A DNA stretch of 64,000 nt from positions 21,614,924 through 21,678,923 of the forward strand of contig CM070502.1 in the NCBI GenBank assembly GCA_036346375.1. The letters run 5' to 3'. The notes under the pieces were generated by a model, which was given only the letters and a program-made list of their open reading frames with translations, was not told the origin of the DNA and searched no databases. The DNA comes from Guadua angustifolia. Its lineage: Eukaryota; Streptophyta; Magnoliopsida; Poales; Poaceae. Positions 21,175 through 32,587 of the stretch are shown piece by piece (position 1 is the stretch's first letter; each line of letters begins with the position of its first letter). The position numbers and the translations under genes were made by a program.

Positions 21175-24100
21175 TTACAGTGGAAGAGAGTAACCGCGGA
21201 GGTACTTTGAATCAACCCTGGATTCGCGAACCAGAGCCACTCGACCTGTTCTAGCGACCTGTGATGAACACAATAGTGAGGAAAGTATCCAGTAAGCTCT
21301 TCAGAATAAAACTGATTGAAAAAGCATAAAGATCTCTTGACCCAAAGAGAAAAGGAAAGCTACCACATCACAATACCGCGATAAAGAAGATTTGTGCAAA
21401 TGATTGAAAAAGGATTCGGTAGTCAAAAAGAAGTACTAGTGTTTTTTCTCTAACAAAGAATAACTTAGAAGTTGTTCCATGCACACACTGCCGTAACCTG
21501 ACTCATGCGTACAGTCTACAGAAAACTCCAGCATCTAGAAATGCTTTCTATCGATTATTTTTGTTAAATATCAATTGACTGCTGAGAAACAGTATTAAGT
21601 GTTCCTCACATTAGCAATATCTGCTCAATTTCACCCATTGACATTATTTGCCTAGTTAGATTCTGTTTCATAACCACATAAGCAATGGTCAAGCAACAGA
21701 AGAGGTACAAGAAAAGCGCATAATTGACCATGGTCATCCAGAACTACTTGTTCACACTCAAAAGAAACTTATAGAGAAGAGGCCGCAGCAATCAACATAC
21801 CTCACATATGCCATAAGGCTCCAACAGCCTTTGTAATGCAACCATCTTGTCAAGGTCCCCAGTAAGCTGCATAATATCAGTAAGTCCTCCATTATGCAAG
21901 CGTTTTGCAGTAATTTGAATAGCACTAAGATAAAGCAGAATAAATAATAGTTGTGGTGTCAAAACATTCAATGTTTCTATGCCATCTACTCATCTTGTTA
22001 GTTGTTACTACAAGAATTGCTGTGCAGTATAAAACAGTAAACAGCTAAACACACACCATGATATTTTTAGGAACACGGGAATTCCATAGGATTCACAATT
22101 CTCATACAAATAATACTATTTCCTGAAAATTCCTTGCCTTCTAAATGGGGGCCTCAATTTGTTATTTGTACACAAGCTTGTACTCTTGATCTTGAGTTTA
22201 TACCCAATCTGTTCTAACACTAACTCTAGGATGTTGGTAAAGCTAATGAAGTACAGCCCAACAGTCAAACAAGATCAGTAACATAATTAAGCAAGAAGCT
22301 CACCTGTAGCGTGACTGTGTGATCAGAAACATCAACAGGTTTTGCCCGGAAGATTTCAGCAATATCTAGTATGTCCCTCCGAGCAGCAGTGTTTACAGAA
22401 ACCTTAATAAGCATTAGTTCTCTTTCGGCGAAAGGTAAGGGAGTTAAGTCATGAACCTGGGGGCAGACACATGTTTTGCACTAACTCAATATATTTGCTA
22501 CCCCAAATGATTGTGCCAGAAAAAAATTGCATGTCATTTACCTCATGTACATCAACAAGCTTGTAAAGCTGCTGAACTAACTTCTCAATGGATTCAGCAG
22601 TTCCAGGAACAACAGTTGTAATGCGTGAAATGCCTGTCTTTTCAGCTGGGCCAACAGCAAGGCTCTGGCCAGTAGTATGATCTCATTAACATCTAGTCTG
22701 GCACAACATAACAAGAAACAGAACTTTTTTATTAAAAAAACCTGTATATTGTAGCCCCTGCGAGCAAAGACCCCTGTTACAATGTTGAGGACACCAGGAC
22801 AATCATTCACAAGGATGGAGAGAGTATGCGACTGAAGTCCACTTGACTGTACCAAACAATGTCATCGTTAGATTAGCAGCTGCACCATCATTGTAGTATA
22901 TGCTAACATGCAGATTAAACATTGTGGCTATTGCTTAAATTTACAGAGGCCTTTGTTTATATATTTGGTTGCAAAGATTATGAAGATGGATCAACGCAGT
23001 CACATTAGAATTAGATTCAGCTTTGAATAAACATAGAATAAAGTCTATATAGATCTTAATTACACCTACCAAATGATGTTCCTTTCACAAAACAGGAAAG
23101 CTTTGAACTTACATCTTCATCATCAAGAACACCCCAATGGGCATCAAGTACTTGGTTCATGGATAAGCTCTCGTAAGGTTCCACCGGATAAACATCGCCC
23201 TGAACAGTTCAAAAGTCAAAACAACCACATGTTATAAGAATCAGTAGCAAAATATATACTGTAATACTGTATCTCATTTTTTTTCAAGGAGAAAGGGTCC
23301 CCCAAAGGAATGTCACAACAGGCCCGAGAATTACATAGAAGGCCTGCTAGAAGTGATTCGCACAGAGGACCTTGAGCTACCGGATTCATTAATGTTGAAG
23401 AAGCACTTGCCGGTAGTTTACCTCCACGCCTCAGCTGCCTAGATCTGGACGGAGCAAACGATCCACTGGTGATCCAAGACAACGGGAGGGATGCAGGGGT
23501 CTCCTCAGCTGAGTTAAACTTCCGGAGATTGACTATAGAATTCCCAAGTATCAGGGATGACCTCGGCCGGCAATGCACTCGGAGAACTCCACCACCACCG
23601 AGAAGCAAGGGTAAGTGGATCAGCAGTCTCGGTGGCACGGTGACTGGTTGGGAGTTGGGACCTTGATGAAGGTGTACTCCAAATACAGTGCTTGAGAAGG
23701 GGAAGGCACACTGGAAGCAAAGGCAATAAATGCCAAAACCCCCAACTATACACGGAGAAGGAAAAGATGGGTGTAGAAACCACTGCTGTACAAGAAGGTG
23801 AGTCCCTCACCCTGCTCAACACCGACAGCTAGCCAGGGGCTGGATCTGGCTCGGAAGGGGAGGTTTCTTTGGAGGAGAGGGTGGCGAAGAACGAGAGGAA
23901 GTGCAGTCAATGTTCCAGGAGAGCTTGAACAGTCCAATTGTTGTATCTCATATGTTTAATGTAAGTTTGAGAATATATTACAAAGGCATGAACTACTAGT
24001 TATGCTACTTTAGTTGTGACCATTAAAAATGTTAGTATTGTCAGCCCAGTCTAGTCCAGCCAATTCACATACTCCACTAATGTAAGCTATGAGCCTATGA

Positions 24101-27001
24101 CCAATACATGGACGGTCCACCACAATTTGAATGTACAAGGTGTTATGGTACTGCAAGGGCTCACCCAGTTTAGGTACATGTTTATGTATGGACTGTGTGG
24201 ACATTATGACGGGCCTCATCCAACTACATGATCCCACATTGTAACTGCTTCATGCCTCATACCACCTGGCACCCATAGTTCTGCTTTGTAGTCCCTTTAT
24301 GACTACTGAAACAAGTACTATTCACTGGCAAAAATGCACTGCCTTCAGTGAACTAACGCTCTTACTTGACTGAAGGTAATGATTCAAATGAATTAAGTTC
24401 AGCAAACACTAATACCCTTGCATCGCAGAAAGTAATTGCTTAAATGCATTAGATAATTATCAACTATAGTGCTACGATTGCACTGGAATCCGAATTTTTA
24501 TTGGCTAACATAGAAGTTCAACTGCATTTGTTTGCACTAAATAGCTGTTACAGATACCACAGGATCTTTTTCTTTACCACGCCTCAAATAAATTGCTTAC
24601 TTGCACAGTTCACACAAAAAGGAGCATCTTTTCAGCATAGCTAACCAAGTATTTCAGTTATAAAAAATAAAAAAAGGACATAATAAAAGGAAATGAGAAA
24701 TGGAAATTTGGAGTCAGTTTTGTAGGCACAGAATTCATACGCCGGCATTGGATGGTTGATCAAAATTGCCATGAACTGTCCTGTTTACAGAAGTAAGAAG
24801 AGGATTGCTGGGCAATGCTTCTATAAGGTCAGGGTAAGAAGCAGCAGAAAATCCCCAGAAACGAGCAGTTGCTCCAATCTTTTCACGCCTCAAAGCAATC
24901 TAAGAAGGTTTGAGAATTAAGAATTAGCGTAATGGAGGAAAAACATGCATGCATGTAAGGAGCAAATGATCCAGAAAATACTTTTCCCGTCCTACAAATT
25001 TCTTTGATCCCAAATTTGCTTAGGTTCCTGCACACTGCAACAATTTTTCCAGGATCTCCAGTTACCTACAACATTGATCAAATATGCATCAACACACTTA
25101 ATCCAACATATAATAAGGAATACCTACCAACATATGTAAACCTGTTGGAAATCAAGAGTATTTACCTCTATGGTAAGGGTGTTCTCTGAAATATCAACAA
25201 CTTTCGCTCTGAATATATCAACTAAAACCATGACCTGTCAATCATAAGAAACAGCACAGTATGACTCGTATTATTACAATTGTGCTTATCAAAGTACCGA
25301 CGCACTAATTCAGTGACTAAACAAAGTTTTGACATTATGAAGATTACAAGTCAACAGCATATATTTTTACCTCAGGACGCTGATCCGGTTCAACATTGAG
25401 TTTTATAAGCATAAGCTCTCTTTCAACCTGTGGCTCCTTAGACAGATCTTCAACCTGCAATTTATTGGATCGAAACAGAATAAAGATCGATACAAAATTT
25501 TATAGCATCACTCTTACAGCGATAGAACAACATGCAAAAAGTAAAGAAATCTCCAAGCCGACGACATATCCATTATTGGATAAAAAGGAAAAGAGTACAT
25601 TACAGTATTAAAACTCATCTAAATGGTAGGGACTATGGAGATAAACAGAGCAGACAGGGTAACACATGAGTTGGTATAAAATCAGTTCAGATTCTTTAGA
25701 ATAGCTGTGTTCTTCAGATATACAGTATCCACACAATGGCGGAAGAAAGCTTTTCCATCTGTGAGTCCATTGTAGAATCTTCGGTACAGTATTCCTAACA
25801 AAGGTTATATAGCAATATCTTAATATTCCAAATTTCACGCAACACAGCAACTTTTACCCTTATACGGGAGGGGGGGGATCAGATGTTGACTATTCAGCTA
25901 CCGTATGATCAAAATCATTGACGTGAAGTTACTGCAATAACTAATCCTGAGGGTTGTACTTTCCTACATACAGTATATGGACAAATAATTATGTACAATG
26001 CATTACCTGAAAAGAACACAGTGTATATGCATAATAATGCACGTTTGAGGTAACTAATGAGAACATCACCTAAAAAGGAGTTCACTTTTAACTTTGACAT
26101 GACTGTCAGGCTGTGATTATCATGGAAAAAGAGAATACTATGGAAATTGAGGGTAAGGTGTTTATGACCGAATCAGGAACTAAAGTTTTTGCAGTTTATA
26201 CTGCCTAGCTACCAAAGATGCTCCATAAAAATGCACACATGAGCACAGGCGCAAAAAGAAAATGCAGATGATCTAACAGAATAAATACTACTACTATAAA
26301 GACTCAGCTCACTAATGACCTAAGCTCAAAGAATAACTTGTAACTCCGAAGAGACATTTTCACCAGGCTGTTCAAACCAAGTGCCATCAAATTCAAAATT
26401 TTTCTCTGAATCCGCAAAACTGCTACCAAATTTCGAACGGTGAACTCACATTCAAGACATTAACAAGTTTATTGAGCTGCTCGATGACTTGATTGAGCAC
26501 CCTATCCGTCCCGGAGACGACAATGGTGAAGATGGCCTTGTCCTTGTTGAGCCCCACGGCGAGCGACTCGATGTTGTATCCTCTCCTGGCGAACACACCG
26601 GCGATCCGGTTGATAATGCCGCTCTCGTCCCCGACGAACACCGAGATAGTGTGGCGCCGCACCCTGCATACCCGAGCAAGCCAACCACTCAGAATCAATC
26701 CCATCATCAAGACAGCTTGCGGCGAGGAAAACCAGCCGCGCCATGGATGAATTCAGGCGCGAAATACGAAAAGAGGACGCAACATTGCGGCGGGGGAGAG
26801 TAACACGGGTCCCTCGCGGCGCTGGCGGGGCGACCGCGCTCACCGCCGTGGCCGCCTCGCCGCCGGCGCTCGCCCCGCCGCGACGCTCCCGCGCAGATGC
26901 GGCCGGCGAGGCAGCGCCAGGCGCGCGGCGTAGCTGGGGCGGCGGGCGGGGCCTGCCGCCGGTGGCGACGGCCGGAGGTGGGTGGGGGAGGCGACGGACA
27001 T
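21175..27001 (-). CDS. Acetolactate synthase regulatory (small) subunit, chloroplast; 12 exons
   Basis: Exons on the complement: 26844-27001, 26450-26663, 25371-25454, 25166-25234, 24982-25065, 24741-24899, 23113-23199, 22742-22846, 22542-22664, 22304-22456, 21801-21866, 21175-21258. All boundaries are GT-AG and the phases add to 1386 nt, 461 residues plus TAA. Residues 1 to about 52 are Pro/Arg/Ala/Ser-rich without acidic residues, as in a plastid transit peptide. Two homologous regulatory repeats follow, each with an ACT domain. The first starts at about 54 (SVFVGDESGIINRIAGVFAR, then GYNIESLAVG). The second starts at about 291 (LSILVNDCPGVLNIVTGVFA, then GYNIQSLAVG). Each is followed by ERELMLIK and a TGD(P/L)xK block. 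The double repeat is characteristic of plant subunits, which bind the catalytic subunit and confer feedback inhibition by branched-chain amino acids. The product acts in the stroma. Length is close to Arabidopsis homologues. ATG at 27001 is the first in frame. Confidence 0.95.
23278..23941 (-). mobile_element. Retroposed sequence with poly(A) tail in intron 6 of the acetolactate synthase gene
   Basis: A GC-richer 664-bp block in an AT-rich intron. It is flanked by a perfect 10-bp direct repeat TGTATCTCAT (23268-23277 and 23942-23951). The end next to the left repeat is eight T on the plus strand, that is poly(A) on the minus strand. Together these are hallmarks of LINE-mediated retroposition. 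The minus-strand reading shows no protein I recognise. It may be a SINE, a truncated LINE tail or a processed copy of a host transcript. Confidence 0.75.
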
Positions 27002-27910
27002 GGAAGCGCGAAGGTGGCGGTGACCACCGGAGGGAGTTAGCAGGAATGGGGGCGTGTGCTTGCTGCGACGGGACGGAACAGGTTAGCCGTAGGGTTTATG
27101 CGGAAGCGGCGGGCGGGCGGGCGGAATTACGGATCTGCCCCCGCGCGGCCGTTGGTTTCGGGCGAGCCTGTGAGCCCGCCGAGATGACGATGGTCATGGA
27201 CTCATGGGTGGCCTTCTTTCGCGTGGCCCGTGCGCGCGGGGGACCACCAAACAAATTCGGTATCTTCTCCGATGTTGAGAGCGCTCGCGGCTCGGCGCCT
27301 TCAGGCCTTGTATATGTGTCCTTTTTCGAATTTTGAAAGCAAAGTCTAGATAATAAAGGAGTGATTTTCTGATATGGATTTTTTTAAAATTTATAAGATT
27401 TTGGATAACTAAAAGATACTTTTTTTTCTTATTGAGAGTTGTTTTTAGACCAAAAATATTGAAGTTTAGGTAAAATTACCGCCTCTACTATATATGAAAG
27501 CAGACTGTTTTTAAGCTGTTTATACTAAAACACAAACTTAAAACTATTAATCAAAACGGCTAAACCTAAACAAGCGTATCTTTTAATTTGTTCGGCTTTA
27601 TCTACGCTTGCGTGTCAACACCTGCGCCTCGCGCGCTGATGTGTCGATTTGCGTGTGAAAAGTGCTGAAAACATAATCGTCCTTGATTCGCACGATTAGC
27701 ATGCAGACTTCAGTATCAAGCGTGTTTCGCCGTCTGAGGCTAGACTCAATTAATGATCGTGTTGGTATGTCAAGCCAGCGGTACGGCCAAAATTGTTGCC
27801 ACATATTTAATACATGTTTGAAATCTGAAACTTGTAGACTAAAATAAAGTGAATTAAGTTTATATTTTTGGTTTAAAATGTAAACAAGAAGATCTATCTA
27901 AACACTCTTA
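27002..27910. other. Promoter/5' flank of the acetolactate synthase gene, then AT-rich intergenic
   Basis: 27002-27300 is GC-rich and should hold the 5' UTR and core promoter of the minus-strand gene. A plus-strand open frame at 26743-27336 overlaps exon 1 antisense and is a GC artefact. 27340-27900 is AT-rich without genes. Confidence 0.45.
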
Positions 27911-28480
27911 GTGCCTATTTGGTAGAGCTCCAGATTTCAGCTTCACCTGAAATCTGAAGCTTGTAGGCTAAAATAAAGTGAATTAAGTTTATAGTTTTGG
28001 TCTAAAATATAAACAAAATAATCTATCTAAACACTCTTAATGTACTCACAGCTTCAGCTTCACGAATAAGGTGAAGCTAAAATTTTCAGCTTCACCAGAT
28101 TCATTAATCTGGAGAAGCTAAATCTCTGCCAAACACACCCTTAGGGGATGTTTGGGACAGCTACAACTCCACTAAAATCTGTGGAGTTGGTAGAGCAGAG
28201 TATTTCTAACTCCAGAAATTTATGAAGCTGGAGCTATGGGTACATTAAGAGTGTTGAGGTTAATCATCTTGTTTACATTTTAGATTAAAAATATAAACTT
28301 AATTCAGTTTATTTTAACCTATAAGTTTCAAATCTGAGTTAGAGCTGGAATCTAGAACTCTCCCAAACAAGATCTTAATGTACTCATAGCTTCAGCTTCA
28401 CGAATCTGATGAAGTTAGAATTTTCAACTTTACCAGATTCATGAATCTAGAGAAGCTGAATCTCTGCCAAACACACTCTT
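27911..28480. mobile_element. Cluster of Tourist-like MITEs
   Basis: 27911-28140 (GTGCCTATTTGGTAGAGCT ... CTGCCAAACACACCC) and 28144-28374 (GGGGATGTTTGGGACAGCT ... CTCCCAAACAAGATC) are each bounded by TTA. Both have TTTGG/CCAAA inverted ends and a shared internal 'aaaataaagtgaattaagtttat'-like stretch (in one orientation or the other). 28378-28480 repeats the right half of the first unit. The TTA target suggests PIF/Harbinger-type Tourist MITEs, inserted side by side or into one another. Confidence 0.65.
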
Positions 28481-29012
28481 AATGGAGTCTCTTACGATGG
28501 ACTTACGTAATTTCTGATAATAGAGATCAAGAGGGTTTGTTGTCTTTTGTTATTCAAAGAAAAACATGTTTGGTACGGTAGCTTTTAATTGCTTCTGTCA
28601 TGTGCAGGCTTGTAACTTGCAACAAAATCATTTGATTTCTGTATTTGGGAGGTTTGTCATGCTTGCGCACTCATCGAAGTTGGTAGGGATTTATGTATAC
28701 CTTCTATTATAGGAGAAGGAAATGGCAAGCTCTTAGGCCATCCATGTCAATTTTTTCACGCAAAGGCCCCTCGAAAATCGCGAGGTTGCGTTAGGTCCGC
28801 TCGCTTCGCGTCGGAGCCGTCAGATCAGCATCGTGCAACCGATGATGGGCCTTGCGAGCCCGTCAAATCGTTGGAACCTCAACGGACGGTCCAGATCATT
28901 TCGACCTAGCCCTCGCGTGCCTTCTTGCATCATTAGTTCCTCCTCCTCACATCCTCCGCTCACTCGCCCGCGTCCAAACCCTCACTTCCCCTCCCTTCCC
29001 TCTCTCAGATCG
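28481..29012. other. Intergenic, becoming GC-rich
   Basis: No gene to about 28750. Then a GC-rich stretch that looks like a promoter and pyrimidine-rich 5' UTR leading to the ATG at 29013. Confidence 0.35.
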
Positions 29013-29212
29013 ATGGCCAGGTCATCGTGGGTGGCGAGAGAGGCACGGCCTATGGCCACCGCCCTCGACCTCCTCGTGGCGCTGCTCCTCCGTGTGCCAC
29101 ATGAGCCTGTCGATGCCGCCCCTCCTTCGCGTCGCCACCACCCCTGCCACCTTCCATCTCATTCCTCAGCGCCGCCTTCCGCCCCTCCTCCCACGATGCC
29201 TGTCCTCGTGCC
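29013..29212 (+). CDS. Possible orphan first exon (uncertain)
   Basis: ATG at 29013 follows a CT-rich leader (ccctctctcagatcg). The frame is MARSSWVAREARPMA..., Ala/Pro/Leu/His-rich, up to GTGCC|GTGAGTATC, a good donor at 29213. No downstream exon could be matched, and a transposon fragment starts at 29677. It could be the first exon of a truncated gene, a gene fragment carried by a transposon, or GC-driven chance. Confidence 0.25.
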
Positions 29213-29676
29213 GTGAGTATCCTCTCTCCCCGTGTCGGCTAACACAGTGGCTCAGCGATCTAGGACACTGCCTCCAGATCCAGCGATCTCCGTGCCCGAC
29301 TGTTATTGCCGTCGTCGGATCTATATGCTCAGCGAATTCTAAGTCTTCGTGTTGAGAAAGGTGAGATATTCCTACTTGTATCAGTTGTGCCTATTTTGCC
29401 TATGCATGGATTGGATAAAATCATACAACATTTAGCCTTATGTTAGTTATCCGTAGATGTATCCATGAAGGAATATTGTGATTTCATTTGTAAAGATAGA
29501 TTTTTAGTGGGGATGGAAATTTTGGGCATGTTGTATGAATTTGGATGTATGATTTATTTTATTGAAATAACTTGGATGCATGAACTTCAGCAAGCAAAAC
29601 TATTGCTTGATTAAGCTAGTCTGGCGTCCTCTTCGTGCACCAGGGCCTCTCCGTCCCCACCTTCTTCCACATTGAA

Positions 29677-30560
29677 AGCATCTAGGCCCCTAAATTTGTA
29701 TTGGTTTTGGTAATTAATGACAACCGCAATTAAAAGACTAACATTTTCTTTAAGCGTATCGAAAACAGGTTAGTCCTAAACATGGAACGCGATGAAGCAT
29801 GAAAATGGAGCGAAAAACAAAAATGACTATCATGTCAAGCTAAAGAGCCAAGGTATAAAACCAAAGACCTTTTCGTAGCTTTTGCCGATCTTGGTGTTTT
29901 GGAGAAAAAATTGGATTGCTCGATTAAGGCGTTGTACTACTAAGAGAGACTCTTGACTAGTAGCTTGATGTTTTTAGTGAAAATGGCTCAATTCGATGCT
30001 CATATGAAAGATATTTGCATTTTCCTAAAAAGCTCTTTGCAAAAAAAAATACCTTTCCCCCTTGCTATGGCTGGCACTACCGCCATAGAGGTGTAATCTA
30101 CTGCATAATGACTGTAGTACCGCCCTCTGACGATTTGATATATTCCAGATGGGGTGTTTTTTAGGGTGCTCGGCTGGCACAACTACCCCATGGAGGCGGT
30201 ATTGCCACTCGACCGGCACTACCGGCCTCACATGGGCAGTAATGCTGGCCTACTATAGTAACCGTTGGTCGTCAGTATATTAAATGCTACAGTCGATCAT
30301 TAGACTTAAGGACGGTACTACTAGTCCCCTAAATTTTTCACGGGTTTAGCTGCAACGGCTAGAATTCTTGGTGAGGGCTATAAATTTATCTCCACCTGCA
30401 ACATAGAGGTACTCTTGAACACTTATTGCATATTCTTGAACTCTTGCTTGCTTTTCTCTACTCTAGTGCATTCAATTCATATTTTGTGAGTAGTTGAGTC
30501 ACTTAGACACTTGATAAACCTCAAACGATTATCAAAGTTTCTTATCAAGATTTGAGCGAC
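29677..30560 (+). repeat. 5' part of a SIRE-type LTR, plus orientation
   Basis: Starts GCATCTAGGCCCCTAAATTT followed by 'ttggttttggtaattaatgaca', the usual opening of these grass LTRs. It contains CACTACCGCC / GTAGTACCGCC inverted words at 30075-30240. The conserved 3' end (CACCCCCCCTCTAGGC) is missing. The fragment abuts the minus-strand gag near 30560. Confidence 0.6.
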
Positions 30561-32537
30561 CCACATATTTTATATTTATTTTGCCCATAAAATCCTTGAA
30601 CAACATATAATGAGCATCTACCATGCAGTCCCTTTTTATTTTAGTATGGGAGACATTTGTAAGATGACAATTTTTAGATTCATGATTTGATTTATGACAA
30701 AAATAGCATTGTGTGCCTTTCTTGATAAAAATCTAGTTAGATTTAATCAGTCCAATTTCCTTAGACAAGACTTTATGCTTATATCCTAAACCCTTTTTGC
30801 CTAAGTTGGACCTTTGTTCAACCAAAATTTTGTCAAGGGTGGCACTGCCTAGAAAGCATTTCTCAAGACCTTTATCAAATCTTGCCACCTTGATTTTCAG
30901 TTCTTCATTTTCAATTGTAAGCTCCCTAGCACAAGATGCATATTTGCACTTTTCATCACAGGCACTAGATGAACTAGAAGCAACATTTATATCATTAAGC
31001 AAATCACAAGAAATAGATATATCACATGAATGGACAGCTTTTGATTTGCTAGCAGTTAATTCACTATTAATTTTAAGCTCACAATATTTATTTAGAAGAT
31101 CTTCATGATCCTTAATAAGAGAAGCGTGATCAGCAGTTAAATCATTATGCAACTGCACAATTTTTTCATGTTTTACAGCAAGTTCATCATGCTTGTTTTT
31201 TAGTAGCTCTTGATCATTAGTTAAGCTAGTAATAGTCTTCTTTAGAGCTTTTACTGAAATAATTTTAGCATGCAAAGCATTGTTAAGTTCTTCTATAATT
31301 TCTACTAGCTCATCATAAGAAAGAGAATCATTCACCTTATCCTCTTCAGTTCTTGCCATTAGACACAGAGGAAATGAAGGTGGAGGTGGAGTGGATTCAT
31401 CCAATGCAAGCCCAGCTAACCCTTTTGTTCTTGTGTCTTCTTCATCTGAAGAGGATTCTTCATTTGAGCTTTCTTCATCAGTAATCCACTCTTCTATATG
31501 AGCTCCTTTTCCTTTCCTTAAGTATCTCTTAGAGTAGCCCTTCTTAAAATACTTCTTTTTGAACTTGTCATGAATCTTCTCCTCATCTTCATCATCTTTG
31601 CCCTTATACTTGCTCTTCTTCTTTATTTTGTTTGGGCACCGAGCAGCTATGTGACCCTTTTCATTACACTCAAAGCAGATAACATTAGCAAATGGATTTT
31701 TCTTTGAGTTGTAAGAATTAGACCTTCCTTTGTCTTTGAAGTTAAATCTTCTTATGATTTTGTTTGCTCTTCTCATGAGCAAGGCCAATTTCTTTATGTC
31801 CTCATCTTCATCATCACTTGACTCTTCTCCATCTTTATCTTCTGATGACTCCACCATATTCTTTTTGGCCTTCAGAGAAATGGACTTCTTTGGGGCATCC
31901 CCTTCAGCCAAGGTGAGCTCATGAGCTAAAATTTTTCCCAATAGCTTGGTTGGTGTGAGACGCTTGAGATCACCACTATTGGACAGATAAGTGATCAGGC
32001 TGTGTAGGCCCGAGGCAGCACTCTTATCATCTTCCTGCATACCTCAATATCAGAAATTTTAGTTCCTAGGCCTTTAAGCTCGTTAACAATTGGATTAAGC
32101 CTAGAGAACATGTCATTGGCATTTTCATGAGGGAGCATTTTAAATTGATCAAATTTTTCTCTAATGACAAAGTATTTTTCTTCTTTTACATCTGAAGTTC
32201 CCTCATGAATTTCTTGCAGGGTTGTCCAGATGTCATAAGCAGAGGTGAGGTTACTTGCTCTATCAAAAACTTCTATACTAAGACAGGAGAATATAGCATT
32301 TCGAGCTTAAGCATCATACTGCATATTTTGAATCTCACCAGAGGTAGGTTCACCATACACAGTCTGGCCTTCGGCCATGATGCGTGGAGGTAGAACCTTC
32401 TCTGTGACCCTCCACACATCATACCCAACAGCTTCTAAATAGCATCTCATTATAATTTTTCAGTAAGCATAATTTGTACCATCAAAAATTAGTACTCTTC
32501 CTACACTAACAGTTGCAAATCCATTTCCCTCGGCCAT
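30560..32537 (-). pseudogene. SIRE-like copia Gag, minus strand, broken
   Basis: ATG at 32537 gives MAEGNGFATVSVGRVLIFDG then TNYAYWKIIMR, a typical SIRE-type Gag start. There is a TAA near 32308 and a shift near 32040. The longest intact piece is 435 codons (30733-32040), with a CCHC knuckle CFECNEKGHIAARC, a Lys-rich basic stretch, an acidic Ser/Glu region and a coiled coil (about 30800-31300). Below 30733 a second knuckle trace (CYFCHKSNHESKNC) is followed by loss of the reading frame. No pol follows. Confidence 0.8.
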
Positions 32538-32569
32538 TTACTAAGCTAGTTAAACTTTATATGGTAAAA

Positions 32570-32585
32570 CCTTGCTCTGATACCA
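32570..32585 (-). other. Primer-binding site (initiator tRNA-Met type)
   Basis: Minus-strand TGGTATCAGAGCAAGG lies two bases inside the LTR end. This is the standard copia primer-binding site. Confidence 0.85.
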
Positions 32586-32587
32586 CT

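Noticed and set aside
26707..27027. Alternative longer N-terminus for the acetolactate synthase subunit
   Set aside because: It begins at GTG, not ATG, and its frame cannot be joined in phase to exon 2. ATG at 27001 with donor CGGCG|GTGAGC joins exactly.
26743..27336. 197-codon plus-strand frame
   Set aside because: Antisense to exon 1 and 5' UTR of the acetolactate synthase small-subunit gene; GC artefact.
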